Position numbers and translations under genes: made by a program | Origin: Ascidiaceihabitans sp029251465 | Lineage (GTDB): Bacteria > Pseudomonadota > Alphaproteobacteria > Rhodobacterales > Rhodobacteraceae | Length of the DNA stretch: 64,000 nucleotides | Reading direction: 5' to 3' | NCBI RefSeq assembly: GCF_042932805.1 | Contig: NZ_CP170633.1 | Location: 868,001-932,000, forward strand | The notes under the pieces: model-generated | Seen by the model: the letters and a program-made list of their open reading frames with translations, nothing else | Told to the model about the DNA's origin: nothing | Databases searched by the model: none | Shown: in pieces, positions 62,181 to 64,000 of the stretch | Position numbering within the stretch: position 1 is the stretch's first letter | Layout: each line of letters begins with the position of its first letter

Positions 62181-62690
62181 TTAGGTCGCCACGATTGCCA
62201 CAACGGCGATGTCGACACCGGCGTTCACGTTGACGCCGACGTTGACGTTGCCACCGACGTTGACGTTGGCACCTTCGTTGACGTTGACCGCGTTGTTGAC
62301 GTTTGCGCCCACGCCGGACGCCATGGTCATCACGTCGTCATCAGACATGTCCTGCAAGTTTGGCGCTTGCGGGATAACCATGTGCCGGTCGGTTTCGGTG
62401 TTTTGCAACATGTGCAGACGCACGCCTGCGGGCAGTGGCAACATCCAGTTGATGCCGTTCATGAATTGCTCGCGCGTTTCTTCAAAGTCTTCGGCGTGTT
62501 GGGCCACAACGTAGACGTCTTGTGCGGTGTTCTGCACGACTTTTACGTTGGTGCCTTTGGGCACGTCTAGCCCTGCGTCAGACAAAACGCCCGCGGGGTT
62601 CGCGACCAGTTCCGCCAAAAAGCCGGGGTCTTTCCAGGCGTTGGCCACGACCTCCGCTCTGATGACTTTTTCCTTATCACCTTCTGCCAT
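62181..62690 (-). CDS. Proteusin-type RiPP precursor 2 (NHLP leader, NVNV core)
   Basis: A 169-residue precursor. Leader (about 1-125): VVANAWKDPGFLAELVANPA, GVLSDAGLDVPKGTNVKVVQ NT, second VQNT-like copy VRLHMLQNTETDRHMVIPQA and end MSDDDVMTMASG. The core reads VGANVNNAVNVNEG, ANVNVGGNVNVGVNVNAG and tail VDIAVVAIVAT, with Asn at alternate positions for some 30 residues. This pattern matches the Asn ladder of polytheonamide-type beta-helical peptides, where every second residue is D-configured. The ATG at 62690 follows AAAGGAG closely. It lies just downstream of the epimerase gene. Confidence 0.88.
   Translation of the reverse strand: MAEGDKEKVIRAEVVANAWKDPGFLAELVANPAGVLSDAGLDVPKGTNVKVVQNTAQDVYVVAQHAEDFEETREQFMNGINWMLPLPAGVRLHMLQNTETDRHMVIPQAPNLQDMSDDDVMTMASGVGANVNNAVNVNEGANVNVGGNVNVGVNVNAGVDIAVVAIVAT
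62211..62305. repeat. Tandem-like GTTGACGTT repeats encoding the NVNV core
   Basis: The word GTTGACGTT and close variants recur seven or eight times over about 95 bases. They encode the Asn-Val alternation of precursor 2 and indicate that the core grew by small duplications. This is coding repeat, not CRISPR. Confidence 0.75.
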
Positions 62691-62789
62691 ATCGATGTCT
62701 CCTTTGTTGAAATGCAATGCCGGGGTGGCACTGAACGCGTTTGACAGTCTGTCGGGTTGCACCTGTTTTACGGCCCCGTTAGGGATCAT

Positions 62790-62807
62790 CCGGCCAAGTG
62801 CGGCCGG
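62790..62807 (-). terminator. Hairpin after the epimerase gene
   Basis: CCGGCC pairs with GGCCGG around a six-base loop, eight bases beyond the epimerase stop and 100 bases above precursor 2. It could end or attenuate the epimerase transcript; no T run. Confidence 0.45.
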
Positions 62808-62814
62808 TATTCGG

Positions 62815-64000
62815 TTACGCCCCTAGTTGGGGTTGCGCAGGCGTTTGGGGTTGATCTGTCGCGCCCACGGGCACCTGAAATCCAAGCGCGTCGTGGCCGT
62901 GGTGTGGTTCTTCGTCCAGCAAACCTGCAGTGAAAAGCTGGTTCATGACCTCAAAGCTGTGCGCGGCGGGAATGCTCAGGAAACTGCTGACTTGCCCCGC
63001 GATTTGGTCCGCCGTGTAGGAGCCTTGCGCGATCATCGCCCCGATCATGCGGGTGGCGGGACCGGATTGAACCTCGTGTTTGCGGAACCGGTTGGTGACG
63101 TTAAATCCGTTGGCCACAGGCGCGTGGGTCAGGTCATCGCGAAAGGCGACAATCCGGTCAGGGGCGACTTCGGTTGGCATGTGGTCCTCGATGATCTGGT
63201 CGATCAAGGCGCGCAAAGATGCGGCATCGGTGAACGTGCCTTGCGCCACGGTCCAATAGCCCAGCTGCCAGCGTTCGGTCGCATGGCACGGCGTGATCAG
63301 GCGCACGGATCGATCCACCATGTTGACCAAAAACCCGCTGACGCAGGCCGTCGTGAACGTGGCATCATCGGCCAGCCGCTCTTCCTTGTCGCGCGCCACG
63401 TTCTTTTTGTGCCGCTCCAGCGCCCTGCCGGAGATCGACTTGGTCGGGTTGAACGCCTCGCGGTTTTGCGGAATGCATTCGACAAACGCCAGCTCCTCCG
63501 GGGTGAAAGCGTTCAGAATTTCGTTCCACTGGCGCAGGGTCAGGATCGAAAAGCGGTCAATGAAACCGTTGCGTTCCTCGGACAGTTTCAGCAGTTTTTT
63601 GACCCGCTCGACGTGCTTTTGCGGCTGCGCGGTCGTGGTTTGCGGGAATTCGCCGTTGATGTCGTGGAAATCACACAAGAAATCTTCGTAATCGGGGTTG
63701 TCCAGCGGATCGGAGGCCCAGTAGCAAAAACCCATTGAGGCGGCTTGGCCCATCACGTCCTTGATCACGTTCAGCGTGTCGCTCCACAGCGCTTGGTTTT
63801 CGGGTGTGCGCAGGAACTGGCTGCCCAATTTGGGGGCCGCGACGGAACAGAACCAGCAGCCGACCGAACAGCCCTTGGACAGTTCGTAGCAGACAGGGGC
63901 GTGGACCACGTATTCAGCTTTGTTGCCGCCCAAATGGCTGACGCAGCGCGCCACCATCCGGTCACGCCAAATCGCAAAGCGGTCGTTCAGCGGGGTGGCA
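62815..64000 (-). CDS. PoyD-like radical SAM RiPP epimerase (cut by window edge)
   Basis: At least 395 residues; the frame is open through the right edge, so the N-terminus lies outside. The cluster motif is ELSKGCSVGCWFCSVAAPKL (CX3CX2C), in the form shared by the peptide epimerases of the PoyD group, followed by YWASDPLDNPDYEDFLCDFH and SGFLVNMVDRSVRLITPCHA. A small RiPP recognition or iron-sulfur C-terminal part follows. It would invert L to D residues in the core of the neighbouring precursors. It is upstream of both precursors on the same strand. An internal ATG at 63957 is not the real start, because NDRFAIWRDR precedes it in frame. Confidence 0.88.
   Translation of the reverse strand, partial: ATPLNDRFAIWRDRMVARCVSHLGGNKAEYVVHAPVCYELSKGCSVGCWFCSVAAPKLGSQFLRTPENQALWSDTLNVIKDVMGQAASMGFCYWASDPLDNPDYEDFLCDFHDINGEFPQTTTAQPQKHVERVKKLLKLSEERNGFIDRFSILTLRQWNEILNAFTPEELAFVECIPQNREAFNPTKSISGRALERHKKNVARDKEERLADDATFTTACVSGFLVNMVDRSVRLITPCHATERWQLGYWTVAQGTFTDAASLRALIDQIIEDHMPTEVAPDRIVAFRDDLTHAPVANGFNVTNRFRKHEVQSGPATRMIGAMIAQGSYTADQIAGQVSSFLSIPAAHSFEVMNQLFTAGLLDEEPHHGHDALGFQVPVGATDQPQTPAQPQLGA

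Noticed and set aside
62211..62305. Short repeats looking like a CRISPR or tandem regulatory array
   Set aside because: They lie wholly inside the precursor 2 frame and encode alternating Asn-Val; there are no constant-length spacers and no cas genes.

Overview
The window reads as chromosome of a marine alphaproteobacterium of the Roseobacter group (Rhodobacterales). Clues are a DMSP lyase of the DddP type with all six metal ligands, a secDF-ccm gene order, TRAP transporters, lone fliG-like, Hint-domain and DUF6314 genes, and generally moderate-to-high GC coding sequence. A few genes are clearly AT-richer (the pentapeptide-repeat gene near 0.8-2.4 kb and the AIPR gene at 27.2-28.9 kb) and look acquired. 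No CRISPR array, rRNA operon, intact prophage or intact insertion sequence was seen; one tRNA gene, tRNA-Leu(UAG), is present.

Layout. 0-9.4 kb: the 5' part of serS, a membrane pentapeptide-repeat protein, then a rightward run yajC-secD-secF-TauE/SafE exporter-Mth938-like protein-ccmA-ccmB-ccmC-ccmD-ccmG (protein export and cytochrome c maturation). 9.5-15.0 kb: a leftward TRAP transporter (dctP, dctQ, dctM) with an N-acyl-D-amino-acid deacylase-like amidohydrolase, facing a divergent LysR regulator across a dyad operator. 15.2-26.8 kb: housekeeping and small genes (acnA, DUF1223 protein, lipid A-type acyltransferase, EamA transporter, diverged fliG, TPR protein, purB, DUF6314, bioY, a hydrolase-OsmC fusion). 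27.2-35.5 kb: AIPR phage-defence-type protein, dddP, two glyoxalase-related genes, a lytic transglycosylase, glnB-glnA, a Hint-domain protein and tRNA-Leu.

35.5-39 kb is an eroded accessory stretch next to the tRNA: an aspartate racemase gene with a large internal deletion, a divergent XRE-cupin regulator/acetyltransferase/small-DMT-transporter group, and a tyrosine recombinase that has lost its catalytic tyrosine and its last reading frame. 39-51.2 kb holds an NtrC-type activator with PAS domain and, divergently, a tightly packed 12-gene operon behind a good -24/-12 (sigma-54) promoter: two complete NrtABD/SsuABC-like ABC importers, cyanase, a DUF1348/NTF2-like protein, a single-cysteine OsmC protein, an acyl-CoA-dehydrogenase-like flavoprotein, a tandem rhodanese and a DsbA/GST-kappa-like protein. 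The combination points to uptake and breakdown of a compound carrying both N and S (cyanate, thiocyanate or an organic relative) as a nitrogen source.

51.9-57.9 kb: an EamA transporter, a small unknown gene and a 4-gene leftward operon (MetX-like hydrolase with a cysteine nucleophile, Gfo/Idh oxidoreductase, acetamidase/formamidase, gamma-glutamyltransferase family). 58.1 kb to the right edge: a peptide natural-product (RiPP) locus. It has a RiPP-maturation radical SAM protein with CX7CX2C cluster motif, a class I methyltransferase, two adjacent nitrile-hydratase-type leader (proteusin) precursors with Asn-Val-Asn-Val cores and identical hydrophobic tails, and a PoyD-like radical SAM epimerase cut by the window edge. 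This resembles a small polytheonamide-type system in a free-living marine bacterium and is the most exciting element of the window; the 12-gene sigma-54 operon is second.
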